The position numbers and the translations under genes are program-made. From contig JAJZQX010000001.1 of the NCBI GenBank assembly GCA_021806645.1, forward strand, positions 338,501 through 402,500: a stretch of 64,000 nucleotides of DNA, given 5' to 3'. Of this stretch, positions 11,125 through 19,237 are shown in pieces (the first letter of the stretch is position 1; each line of letters opens with the position of its first letter). The notes beneath the pieces are model-generated. The model saw only the letters and a list, made by a program, of their open reading frames with translations. It was not told where the DNA came from and made no database searches. This stretch comes from Myxococcales bacterium (lineage in GTDB: Bacteria; Myxococcota; Myxococcia; Myxococcales; Anaeromyxobacteraceae).

Positions 11125-12033
11125 CTACCTCGGCGTGAAGACGATGGGCTGGCGCGCCTGTATGAAGCGGTCGACGCTCTCGGTGGCCCACCCGGGCAGG
11201 TTGAAGAGCTTCACGCCGCAGCCGGGCGGCTGCCGGCCGGTGGTGGCGCTCTTCTCGCGGAGGAAGGCCACCTCGCCTTCGAGATCGACCTTGCGCCCGT
11301 CGGCCAGCCCCAGCCGCACCTGCAGCCGCGTCCCCACCGCCGGCGGGAGCGCGGTGGCGATGAACACGCCACCCGAGTCGACCCGTCGGGTGGTCCCCAC
11401 GTAGAAATTGTGCTCCGACACCAGCGACACGTTCACCTCGACACGGGTCGGCTGCGGGCGGGACCTGGGCTCGTCCACCAGTTCCTCGTCGATGAGCGCC
11501 AGGAGGTCGATGGTGGGCGACGGGCTGCTCCGGACCGGCTGCGGGGAACCCGATTCGGAGAGGATGACGGCGGGGGCCGGCGGAGGCGGCAGCGGGGGCG
11601 GGCGGGGTGAATCGGCCGGCGCGGCGGTGGCCGGCTGGCCGATCAACCCGGTGCCGACGGCCCGCTCCACCACCACCAGCGGCCGGGACAGCACCTCGGC
11701 GCGGGAGAAGGCGCGCTCGGCCCCGGCGACCGCGGCCAGCGGCTCGACCAGGTCGCGCGACGGCCCGACCATGACGATCCGGACGCCGAGGCGGGTCGCC
11801 CCGGCCGCCGAGGTGAGGGCGGTACCCCACGTGGAGTCGGGCGCGGCGGGCAGCACCAGCACCACGGCGTGCGGCGCCACCACCCTCATGATCGCCTCCA
11901 GCTCGGTCGGGCCGGGCAGGCAGTAGACCGCGAAGCCCGCACGCTCGAGGTGCAGGTGGAGCGCGATCGAGACGTCGGCGTCCGAGCCCACCACCAGGAC
12001 GCGCGACGCCACCGGGGCGCCGGCGGGGCTCAC
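11125..12033 (-). CDS. Receiver-like plus PilZ-type (Myxococcus family) protein
   Basis: A 302-residue protein. Residues 8-130 look like a degenerate response-regulator receiver (RVLVVGSDADVSIALHLHLE), without a clear phospho-acceptor aspartate. A proline-rich linker follows. Residues 195-300 match the myxobacterial PilZ variant (VSLVSEHNFYVGTTRRV, GGVFIAT). The canonical c-di-GMP motif (D/N)xSxxG reads RVDSGG here, so binding is doubtful. It overlaps pilT by four bases and is translated after it, implying a shared transcript and a role with the retraction motor. Confidence 0.82.
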   Translation of the reverse strand: MSPAGAPVASRVLVVGSDADVSIALHLHLERAGFAVYCLPGPTELEAIMRVVAPHAVVLVLPAAPDSTWGTALTSAAGATRLGVRIVMVGPSRDLVEPLAAVAGAERAFSRAEVLSRPLVVVERAVGTGLIGQPATAAPADSPRPPPLPPPPAPAVILSESGSPQPVRSSPSPTIDLLALIDEELVDEPRSRPQPTRVEVNVSLVSEHNFYVGTTRRVDSGGVFIATALPPAVGTRLQVRLGLADGRKVDLEGEVAFLREKSATTGRQPPGCGVKLFNLPGWATESVDRFIQARQPIVFTPR

Positions 12034-13142
12034 GCGGGACGGCCTCCCGTCTCCATCATGATGCGGCGCTCGAGGTCGGCGCGGTTGGTGGCGTTGCCCA
12101 GGGCGGTGTCGAGGGAGATCTTCTTCGCCTCGTGCAGCTTGTAGAGGTACTGGTCGAAGGAGTGCATCCCCAGGTCGGCGCCGGCGTTCTCCATGTAGGC
12201 GCGCAGCTCGTCGACCTTGGAGCCGCTCCGGATCAGCTCGCGCACGGTCGAGGTGGAGAGGAGCGCCTCGACCGCCGGGATGAGGCCGGAGGCGTCGGCC
12301 CGCATCAGGAGCCGGAGCGCCACCACCGCTTGCAGGTTGTCGGCCAGCCTGGCCCGCACCGTCTCGTGCTCGTCGGAGGGGAAGAGCCCGACCAGCCGGC
12401 CGATGGCCCTCGGCACGTCGGGCGTGTGGAGCGAGGTGATGACCAGGTGGCCGGTCTCGGCCGCCTTGAGGCAGATGTCGGCCGACTCCCGGTCGCGCAG
12501 CTCGCCCACCATGATGATGTCGGGGTCCTGCCGCAGCGCCGCGCGGAGCGCGTCGGAGTAGCTGGCGGTGTCCGAGCCGACCTCGCGCTGGATGGCCAGC
12601 CCCTTGCCGCCCGGGAAGATGAACTCGATGGGATCCTCCACCGTCACCACGTGCAGCCGCTCCTGCTGGACGATGTGGTGGATGATGGCCGCGATGGTGG
12701 TCGACTTCCCGTTGCCGGTGGCGCCGGTGACGATGACCAGCCCGCGGCGAGCCTCGGCGATGGTCCGGATCACGGGCGGCAGGTTGAGCGGGTCGAAGTC
12801 GGGGATCGAGAAGGGGATGGTCCGCATCACGGCGCCCCAGCGGTTTCGCTGCTTGAAGATGGAGGCGCGGAACCGGGAGACCCCCGAGAGCGAGTAGCTC
12901 CGGTCGACCTCGCGGAAGTCGAGGGGCGTGTAGCCCGAGCCGGGCGCCTGCAGCACGAAGCCGGCGATCGCCTCGGTGTCGGCCTCGGTGAGCGGTGGGT
13001 ACTTCGCCGCCAGCAGCTCCCCGAAGACGCGGTAGGTGGGGGGGTAGCCGACCTCGAAGTGGACGTCACTCGCCTGGCGCTTCACCGCCAGTTGCAGCAG
13101 CGAGTGGAACATTTCCTCGGTGAGGGGACCTTGACCTTCCAT
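12030..13142 (-). CDS. pilT: PilT-family type IV pilus retraction ATPase
   Basis: A 370-residue hexameric motor ATPase of the PilT/PilU class, powering pilus retraction and twitching. The N-terminal PAS-like part is followed by Walker A GATGNGKST, an Asp box (VTVEDPIEF), Walker B (DIIMVGELRDRES) and a His box (TSLHTPD). The C-terminus lacks a clear AIRNLIRE-type motif, having STVRELIRSG instead. No other pilus genes are in the window, so it may be one of several PilT paralogues. Confidence 0.88.
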   Translation of the reverse strand: MEGQGPLTEEMFHSLLQLAVKRQASDVHFEVGYPPTYRVFGELLAAKYPPLTEADTEAIAGFVLQAPGSGYTPLDFREVDRSYSLSGVSRFRASIFKQRNRWGAVMRTIPFSIPDFDPLNLPPVIRTIAEARRGLVIVTGATGNGKSTTIAAIIHHIVQQERLHVVTVEDPIEFIFPGGKGLAIQREVGSDTASYSDALRAALRQDPDIIMVGELRDRESADICLKAAETGHLVITSLHTPDVPRAIGRLVGLFPSDEHETVRARLADNLQAVVALRLLMRADASGLIPAVEALLSTSTVRELIRSGSKVDELRAYMENAGADLGMHSFDQYLYKLHEAKKISLDTALGNATNRADLERRIMMETGGRPA

Positions 13143-13592
13143 GGTCCGGGCAGCTTACGCGGGACTCGGCCCGCGGAGAAGCGAAAGGCCGCCCGGTCGC
13201 CCGTTCGGCCTCTCCAACCTGGCGCTCTCGCGCCCCTGCGGGTCCCGCCCCAGCCCGAATCCGGGCGCGGGCGGGTGGTGGGAGTGGAAGCTCCGTCCTG
13301 GCTTCCACTGGGACGTACGACGGGGAGGTGGGCCTCGCGATTCGAGCTGAAGGGCTGGTGCATCGTCAAGACGAGGTCCGTGGACGGCCTCCGGCGGGAC
13401 TCGGGTAAACCCGATGCCAGCCGCGTGCCATCCCCCCCCATCGGGTTCGCCGAGGGAAGTGCCGGGCGTTGCTCGCGCTGGCAGGGAGGATTGGCACGGC
13501 GCGCAGGGGTCAGGGAGCCACAGGGTCCACGGGGACCCTGTGGCCGTGGCCCGCGCGCTTTCGCCTCTCGCTTTTCCGGAGGGTTCCCTATT
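13143..13592. other. 450-base intergenic region with three perfect hairpins
   Basis: No convincing gene is seen on either strand between pilT and the MoxR gene. It holds inverted repeats at 13283-13309 (9-bp stem), 13401-13414 (6-bp stem) and 13518-13543 (11-bp stem), and a third TCGGGT-type segment near 13440 that could pair instead with ACCCGAT at 13409. It probably carries both promoters and may encode a structured leader RNA for the MoxR gene. Confidence 0.5.
13518..13543 (+). repeat. 11-bp perfect hairpin with 4-base loop
   Basis: CCACAGGGTCC and its exact complement flank ACGG. No T-tract follows, so it is not a normal intrinsic terminator. It lies 50 bases before the MoxR start, in the likely leader. 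Confidence 0.7.
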
Positions 13593-14507
13593 GTGTCGGG
13601 CATGTTCGCCACGGTCGAAGCGGTCGAGGAGGGGCTCTCCAGGCAGGGGTACTTGCCGTCCCGTGGGATCGCGACGTCGGTCTTCCTCGCCGACCGGCTG
13701 GAGAAGCCCCTGCTGGTCGAGGGGCCGGCCGGCGTCGGCAAGACCGAGCTGGCGCGCGCCTGGGCCAGCGCGGCGGGGCGGGAGTTGATCCGGCTCCAGT
13801 GCTACGAGGGGCTCGACGAGGCCAAGGCCATCTACGAGTGGGAGTACTCCAAGCAGCTCCTCTACACCCAGCTGCTGCGGGATCGGCTCGGCGAGGCCGT
13901 GGCCGGCGCCGGCACGCTGGCCGAGGCCGCGGACCGGATCGCCGCCCAGGGGAACGTCTTCTTCAGCGAGCGCTTCCTGCTGCCGCGCCCCATCCTGCAG
14001 GCGGTCCGCGCCGACCGGCCGGTGCTGCTGCTGGTGGACGAGATCGACAAGGCCGACGAGGAGCTGGAGGCGTTCCTGCTCGAGATCCTCTCCGACTGGG
14101 CGGTGACGGTGCCGGAGCTGGGAACGCTGCGCGCCAAGGTGGTGCCGCGAGTGGTGCTCACCTCCAACGCCACCCGCGAGCTCTCGGACGCGCTGCGGCG
14201 GCGCTGCCTCCACCTGCACATCGACTTCCCGGCCCAGGACCGGGAGCTGGCCATCGTCCGGTCGCGAGCCGGCGAGGCCTCCGAGGCGCTGGCCCGCCAG
14301 GTGGTGGCGGCGGTGGCCAGGCTCCGGACCATGGACCTGCGCAAGGCGCCCTCGGTGGCCGAGGCGATCGACTGGGCCCGGGCGCTGGTGGCGCTCGGCA
14401 TCGACCGGCTGGACCCGCGCGCCTTGCTCGAGACGCTCGACGTGGTGGTGAAGCACGAGGCCGACTCCGAACGGGTGAGATCCCGGGCCGGCGAGATCCT
14501 GGGGTAG
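13593..14507 (+). CDS. MoxR-family AAA+ ATPase
   Basis: A 304-residue chaperone-like AAA+ ATPase. Walker A is GPAGVGKTEL, Walker B is LLLVDEIDKAD, and sensor 1 is VLTSNATREL. GTG at 13593 is chosen because GGAGGG lies nine bases before it; an ATG at 13602 would be too far from that site. MoxR proteins usually help assemble metal- or VWA-domain partner proteins, but no VWA gene follows here. The next gene starts 13 bases downstream. Confidence 0.88.
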   Translation: MSGMFATVEAVEEGLSRQGYLPSRGIATSVFLADRLEKPLLVEGPAGVGKTELARAWASAAGRELIRLQCYEGLDEAKAIYEWEYSKQLLYTQLLRDRLGEAVAGAGTLAEAADRIAAQGNVFFSERFLLPRPILQAVRADRPVLLLVDEIDKADEELEAFLLEILSDWAVTVPELGTLRAKVVPRVVLTSNATRELSDALRRRCLHLHIDFPAQDRELAIVRSRAGEASEALARQVVAAVARLRTMDLRKAPSVAEAIDWARALVALGIDRLDPRALLETLDVVVKHEADSERVRSRAGEILG

Positions 14508-14520
14508 GATCGCCGCGTCC

Positions 14521-16074
14521 ATGTCCACGCCGCGCGTCCTCATCGTCGAGCCGGACTCCGCCTTGGCCCTCTCGCTGGCCGGGGTGGTCCGCGACGCCGG
14601 CTGGACCAGCGCGGTGGCCGGGAGCGCCGCCGAGGCGGAGCTGGAGATCGCCTCGCGCCGGCCCGGCCTGGTGGTGATTCGGGCCGAGCTGCCCGACCTC
14701 TCGGGCTTCTCGGTCTGCGCGCGGCTTCGCCACGATCGGACCATGGAGAAGCTGCCGGTGATCCTCTTCAGCTCGGAGACGGCGCCGGAGTCGCTGGCCG
14801 AGCATGCCCGCACGCCATGGGCGGCCAACGGCTACCTCGCCATGCCGCTCGACACCGCGGCGCTCGTCGTGATGGCGCGTCGCCTGCTGGCCTCCGCCGA
14901 GCCGACCGAGCTGGCCGATGACGATCCTGACCTGCTCGAGGTGGCGGCGCCGCCCGGAGAGGCCGTGGCGGGACCGGCTTCCCGGCCGCCGGTCCCGGCC
15001 TCCGCCCTGGCGCCTCCGGGGCCGCGGCCCATCCCCACCGCCGGGCCCCCGCCGGTTCCGCGGCGCGCCAGGCGAGAGCTGCTGACCGAGGCGGATCGGC
15101 TCTTCGTCGATCGGGCCTTCCAGTCGGTCGCCGATCGGCGCGACGCGCTGCTGACCGAGGCCGAGCGGCGCCGGCCGCCGCCGCGCCGCGACCTGCTGGC
15201 GACGCCGGAGGGGCGGCTCACGCTGTTGCGTGAAGACCTCAAGTGGCGGGAGGCCCAGCTGGCCCGGCTGTCCGAGATCTGGGAGATCCGGGAGCGCGAG
15301 GTGGCCAGCGTGGACGAGCGGATCCACGCCAAGGACGTCGAGGTGCAGCGGGCCCGGTCGGATGCGGAGGAGGCGCTGCGGAAGCTGGCCGACGCCCACC
15401 GCCGGCTGGGCGAGAAGGACCGCGAGCACGGGGCCTCGCTGGAGGGGCTCCTCTCCGAGAAGTTCAAGGAGGAGAAGGAGCTCATCGAGGTGGTGGCCGG
15501 CAGCGAGCGGCGGATGCACGAGCAGGAGCGGGAGCTGCGCACCCGCGAGGAGCGGCTGGCACGGGCGGCGGAGGAGGCGACCGGCCTCCGGGAGCGGATC
15601 GAGGCCCAGGCCGGGGAGGCGGGCGGGCTGCGCCAGCGGGTGGCGGAGCTGGAAGGGACGATCGAGGGGCTGGGGCGGACCGCGCTGGAGACCGACCAGC
15701 GGGTGGCCGAGCTGGCCGAGCAGATCGAGGCGCGCGACGCGCTGCTGCGCGGGGCCCGCCGCGAGGTGGAGCGGCTGCAGGGGGATCTCTCGGCGGCCCG
15801 CCAGGCGCTGATGATGCGGGAGTCCGAGCTGCGCGGGGAGGTGGCCCGGGCCCGTTCCGACGTGGAGGAGGTCGGTGGCCTGCTGGCCCAGACCACCCGG
15901 GAGCGGGACGACGCGCTGGGCCGCTCGCTGGTGATCGAGGGCGACCTGTCGGCGGCGAGGGCCGAAGCGGCGGCGCTGGGGGCGGAGCTGGAGGCCACCC
16001 GAAGGCGGGTGGAGGCGTTGAGCGCGGAGCCGACCGTCCTGGAGCGGATCGGGACCAGACCCGCCGCGGAGTGA
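14521..16074 (+). CDS. Pseudo-receiver plus long coiled-coil protein, FrzS/AglZ-like
   Basis: A 517-residue protein. Residues 1-120 fold like a response-regulator receiver (RVLIVEPDSALALSLAGVV), but the phospho-acceptor position is replaced (LVVIRAELPDLSG), so it is a pseudo-receiver. A Pro/Ala linker (about 145-190) leads to a coiled coil of about 270 residues rich in Glu, Arg, Leu and Ala. This is the layout of Myxococcus FrzS and AglZ, which position motility machinery at cell poles. TAGGAT (14505-14510) lies ten bases before the ATG. Similarity is architectural only. Confidence 0.75.
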   Translation: MSTPRVLIVEPDSALALSLAGVVRDAGWTSAVAGSAAEAELEIASRRPGLVVIRAELPDLSGFSVCARLRHDRTMEKLPVILFSSETAPESLAEHARTPWAANGYLAMPLDTAALVVMARRLLASAEPTELADDDPDLLEVAAPPGEAVAGPASRPPVPASALAPPGPRPIPTAGPPPVPRRARRELLTEADRLFVDRAFQSVADRRDALLTEAERRRPPPRRDLLATPEGRLTLLREDLKWREAQLARLSEIWEIREREVASVDERIHAKDVEVQRARSDAEEALRKLADAHRRLGEKDREHGASLEGLLSEKFKEEKELIEVVAGSERRMHEQERELRTREERLARAAEEATGLRERIEAQAGEAGGLRQRVAELEGTIEGLGRTALETDQRVAELAEQIEARDALLRGARREVERLQGDLSAARQALMMRESELRGEVARARSDVEEVGGLLAQTTRERDDALGRSLVIEGDLSAARAEAAALGAELEATRRRVEALSAEPTVLERIGTRPAAE

Positions 16075-16080
16075 CCCGGC

Positions 16081-17559
16081 TCAGGGCTGGCCGGTCGTGC
16101 CCACGTCGCGCCGGCGGGCCGGGTCTTCCGCCTGGCCGGGCTCGAAGGCCCGGACGGCATTGCGCCCAGCCCGCTTGGCGGCGAAGAGCGCCGCGTCGGC
16201 GAAGTCCACCAGCGTCGCCAGGTCGGCGGTGTGGAACGGAAGGCCCGCCACGCCGATCGACACGGTCACCCTGCCGCCCGGCGCACCCTCGAAGAGCGTC
16301 TCGACCACCGCCACCCGGAGTCGCTCGGCCACCCGCGTCGCCTCGGCGGCATCGGTCCGGGGCAGCACCACCGCGAACTCCTCGCCACCCGACCGCGCCA
16401 CCAGGTCGACGGCACGCGCCTCCCGCGTCAGCAGGGCGGCGACCTGGCGGAGCACCGCATCCCCCGCGGCATGCCCGACCGCCTCGTTGAGCTCGCGGAA
16501 CCGGTCGATGTCGAGCAGCAGCAGCGAGAAGGGCTCGCCGAACCGGGCGGCCCGCTCGCGCTCCACCTCCAGCCTGGCGAAGAACTGCCGCCGGTTGTGC
16601 ACGCCGGTGAGGTGGTCGGTCTGCGACAGCCGGACCATCGACTGGTGGAGCCGAGCGTTCTCGATGGCCGTCGCCACCAGGCGCGCCGCCGAGCCGATGA
16701 GCCGGGCCTCGGTCTCGTCGAAGGCCGCGGCCGACGCGAGTCCCTGGAGCATCACGCCGACGCAGCGGTCCTGGTGGAGCATCGGCATGGCGACCGCGGC
16801 CGCGGGAGGCTCGGCGAGCGGGAGCCACTCGCGGGTCAGCTCGGCGCCCTCCATCACCACCGGCCGACCTTCGGCGGCCGCGCGCCCGACCAGGCCCGAG
16901 CCCTGCGGCAGGCGCCGCCCCATCAACTCGCCCGGGAGCCCGGCCAGGCTGCGGATCACCAGGTCTCCCGTCACAAGGTCTTCCAGCAGGAGCGCGAACG
17001 GCGCGGCCGGCGAGCGCGCCGCCGCCAGCTCCGCCACCTTGCGGCAGCGGGTCTCCAGGTCCAGCGTCGCGGCCAGGGCCTCGGTCAGCCGGTGCAGCAG
17101 CTCCAGCTCTCGCACCCTGGCCTCGAGCTGGGCCTTGAGCGCCAGCTCGCGCTCCATGGCGCGCAGCGAGGCGGCGTCGTCGATGCGGAGCACGTGCAGG
17201 TCGGTGATGGCGGCCAGCGTGGCGTTGAAGGTCCTGGCCAGCCCCGCCAGTTCATCCTCGCCCTTCGCCTCGATCCGCTGGAGGAAGTCCCCGCCCTGGG
17301 TGCGCCGCATCGCCGCGGCCAGCCGGCGGAGCGGGTTCTCCAGCAGCACCCGGATGGCGACGGCGTGGACCACCGGCACCAGCACCGCGAAGAAGATCAG
17401 GCCCCCGGTGGCCAACCGGAAGGCCAGGTCCGACCCGGGGCCGCCGTGGCTCGCCTGCTGGCGCAGCCAGAGGACGCCGGCCAGCGCTCCGAGCGCGGAC
17501 GGGAGGGCGGCGGCGACGAGGAGCTTGCGTCCGAGGGAACGCCGGAAGGCACGGAACAT
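16081..17559 (-). CDS. Membrane-bound HAMP-GAF-GGDEF diguanylate cyclase
   Basis: A 492-residue enzyme predicted to make cyclic di-GMP. It has two N-terminal hydrophobic segments (about residues 10-30 and 45-70), a HAMP-like stretch (LLENPLRRLAAAMRRT), a GAF domain (about 160-310) and a GGDEF domain with the active-site variant SGGEEF. The inhibitory-site motif RAVD sits five residues before GGEEF, so product inhibition is likely. It converges with the FrzS-like gene, leaving six bases between stops. Confidence 0.92.
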   Translation of the reverse strand: MFRAFRRSLGRKLLVAAALPSALGALAGVLWLRQQASHGGPGSDLAFRLATGGLIFFAVLVPVVHAVAIRVLLENPLRRLAAAMRRTQGGDFLQRIEAKGEDELAGLARTFNATLAAITDLHVLRIDDAASLRAMERELALKAQLEARVRELELLHRLTEALAATLDLETRCRKVAELAAARSPAAPFALLLEDLVTGDLVIRSLAGLPGELMGRRLPQGSGLVGRAAAEGRPVVMEGAELTREWLPLAEPPAAAVAMPMLHQDRCVGVMLQGLASAAAFDETEARLIGSAARLVATAIENARLHQSMVRLSQTDHLTGVHNRRQFFARLEVERERAARFGEPFSLLLLDIDRFRELNEAVGHAAGDAVLRQVAALLTREARAVDLVARSGGEEFAVVLPRTDAAEATRVAERLRVAVVETLFEGAPGGRVTVSIGVAGLPFHTADLATLVDFADAALFAAKRAGRNAVRAFEPGQAEDPARRRDVGTTGQP

Positions 17560-17636
17560 GGCGCGGGCGGGCAGCCTAGCCCCGCGACCCGGAGGGCGAC
17601 AAGGGGCGCCGTTCGCGATATTGAGCCGGGACGGGC

Positions 17637-18413
17637 ATGGAACTCATCCGCAGCCAGCTCCTCGCGGAGCTTCCCCACGGCTTCACGACGCGGGCCGGTG
17701 GCGCGTCGGCGGCGCCGTTCAACTCACTCAACTTCGGCGATCTGGTCGGCGACGATCCGGCGGCCGTGGCCGAGAACTGGCGCCAGCTGGGGGAAGCCAC
17801 CGGTCTCGGGTTCGCCCGGGTGCGCCAGGTGCACGGCGCGAAGGTGGTGGTCGGCGCCGGGCCGACCACGCCGTGCGGGGAGGCCGACGGCGTGGTCTCG
17901 GCCACGGCCGGCGTGGCCGCCTGCGTGGCGGTGGCGGACTGCGTGCCGATCCTGCTGGCGCGGCCCGACGGGAGCGCGGTCGCGGCGGTCCATGCCGGAT
18001 GGCGCGGGACGCTGGAGCGGATCGCCGCCGAAGGGGTCCGGGCACTCGCCGCGGGCGGAGACGGCGAGGCGCCGCTGGCCGTGATCGGGCCGTCGATCGG
18101 CCCGTGCTGCTACGAGGTGTCGGACGACCTGGCGGCGCGGTTCGCCGCCGCCTTCGGGCGGCGCGTGATCCAGCAGGGCGTGCGGGGCCCTCGGCTCGAT
18201 CTCTGGGCCGCCAACGAGCGCGCCTTGCGCGACGCCGGCGTGGTCCGGGTTGCGGTCCTGCGGCGCTGCACCGCCTGCGAGCCGCGCCTCTTCTTCTCCC
18301 ATCGGCGCGACGGCGGCCGGACCGGACGGATGGTCGGCTTCATCGCGCCGATATCGGCCCGCGGCCCTTCCTTGACCGAAGCCGGATACCACCTAGAATT
18401 TCCAAGGTCTTGA
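17637..18413 (+). CDS. pgeF: Laccase-domain (YfiH/PgeF) purine nucleoside phosphorylase or peptidoglycan-editing factor
   Basis: A 258-residue protein of the multicopper-oxidase-like YfiH family. Family members include PgeF, which corrects peptidoglycan composition, and purine-nucleoside-active enzymes. The metal-site motifs are RQVHG, ADCVPILL, HAGWRG and GPCCYEV. ATG at 17637 is the natural start. Its stop overlaps the start of the following lipoprotein gene, yet a separate promoter for that gene lies in its last codons. Confidence 0.9.
   Translation: MELIRSQLLAELPHGFTTRAGGASAAPFNSLNFGDLVGDDPAAVAENWRQLGEATGLGFARVRQVHGAKVVVGAGPTTPCGEADGVVSATAGVAACVAVADCVPILLARPDGSAVAAVHAGWRGTLERIAAEGVRALAAGGDGEAPLAVIGPSIGPCCYEVSDDLAARFAAAFGRRVIQQGVRGPRLDLWAANERALRDAGVVRVAVLRRCTACEPRLFFSHRRDGGRTGRMVGFIAPISARGPSLTEAGYHLEFPRS
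18372..18399 (+). promoter_or_regulatory. Sigma-70-like promoter inside the 3' end of pgeF
   Basis: TTGACC (18372-18377), a 16-base spacer, and TAGAAT (18394-18399). The predicted start of transcription is about 18406, only a few bases before the TTG start codon at 18410 of the lipoprotein gene, so its mRNA would be nearly leaderless. Confidence 0.55.
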
Positions 18414-19237
18414 AGACGCTCCGCCCAACGTCCGCCCTCGCCGCGGCCCTGCTCCTGTCCGGCTGCGCCGGCACCGACGCCGTGGCGCGCCGCGACCTCG
18501 AGTCGCTTCGCGGCGAAGTGCAGGCCCTCCGGCAGGAGAACGTCCAGTTGACGCGATCGCTGGACCAGCTCGCCACCCGGGTGGACGCCCTGGCCGTTCG
18601 GACCGCGAGACCGGCCGGTGAGCCGGTTCGCGCCGCGCCGGTTCCCGGCGCCGACGCTGGCTCCGGCTCGGGATCGACCGTGGTGCCCGAAGGTCTCGCG
18701 GTGGTGAAGGTGGCGCCGCCCAAGGCCAGCCGGGCGCCGCCGGTGCCCACCAGCACGCCACTGCTCGAGCCCGACGCCGCCCGGCTCGACGCCATGGCGC
18801 GAAAGGGTGGCCGGGACCTGGCCGGCGACGCCGACAGCGAGCTCAAGGCGGCGCGGCGTCGCGGGCCGCTGGCGCGGGCCCACGCGCTGGAGGACGTCGT
18901 CTCCCGCTACCCGCGCCACCCCCAGGCCGGCGGCGCGCTCCGCGAGGCCGCCGCCGCCTACGCCGAAGCTGGCAGGCCGGAGGCGGCCTGCACGCTCGAA
19001 CGGCGCGTCGTCGACGAGTACCCCGCCTGCGAACAGGTGAGTGACGCGTTGCTGCAGATCGCCTCGTGCGAGGGGCGCAAGGGCGCGCCGGACCTCGAGC
19101 GCCGCTACCTCTCCCGCGTCGTCAACGATTTTCCGACCTCGCTCGCGGCCCGTCTGGCCCGCGAGCGGCTCGCGTCGATTCCAGGTCGTCCAGGTGCCGA
19201 TCCGTCGCCGGACGGCCCAGCAAGGAGCGGTCCATGA
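18410..19237 (+). CDS. Lipoprotein with coiled coil and TPR/YbgF-like repeats
   Basis: A 275-residue lipoprotein: after a TTG start (LKTLRPTSALAAALLLSGC) the lipobox LSGC marks the lipidated cysteine. A short coiled coil (LESLRGEVQALRQENVQL) and a Pro/Ala linker follow. The C-terminal 120 residues hold TPR-like units (HALEDVVSRYPRHPQAGGAL, VVDEYPACEQVSDALL) like CpoB/YbgF. It overlaps pgeF and the LysM gene (ATGA at 19234), suggesting co-translation. Probably periplasmic, envelope-related. Confidence 0.75.
   Translation: MKTLRPTSALAAALLLSGCAGTDAVARRDLESLRGEVQALRQENVQLTRSLDQLATRVDALAVRTARPAGEPVRAAPVPGADAGSGSGSTVVPEGLAVVKVAPPKASRAPPVPTSTPLLEPDAARLDAMARKGGRDLAGDADSELKAARRRGPLARAHALEDVVSRYPRHPQAGGALREAAAAYAEAGRPEAACTLERRVVDEYPACEQVSDALLQIASCEGRKGAPDLERRYLSRVVNDFPTSLAARLARERLASIPGRPGADPSPDGPARSGP

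Noticed and set aside
13518..13543. Intrinsic terminator
   Set aside because: The 11-bp hairpin is strong but has no T-tract on either strand.
12132..13592. Plus-strand open frame running into the MoxR gene
   Set aside because: Antisense to pilT; no ribosome site or motif before 13593.
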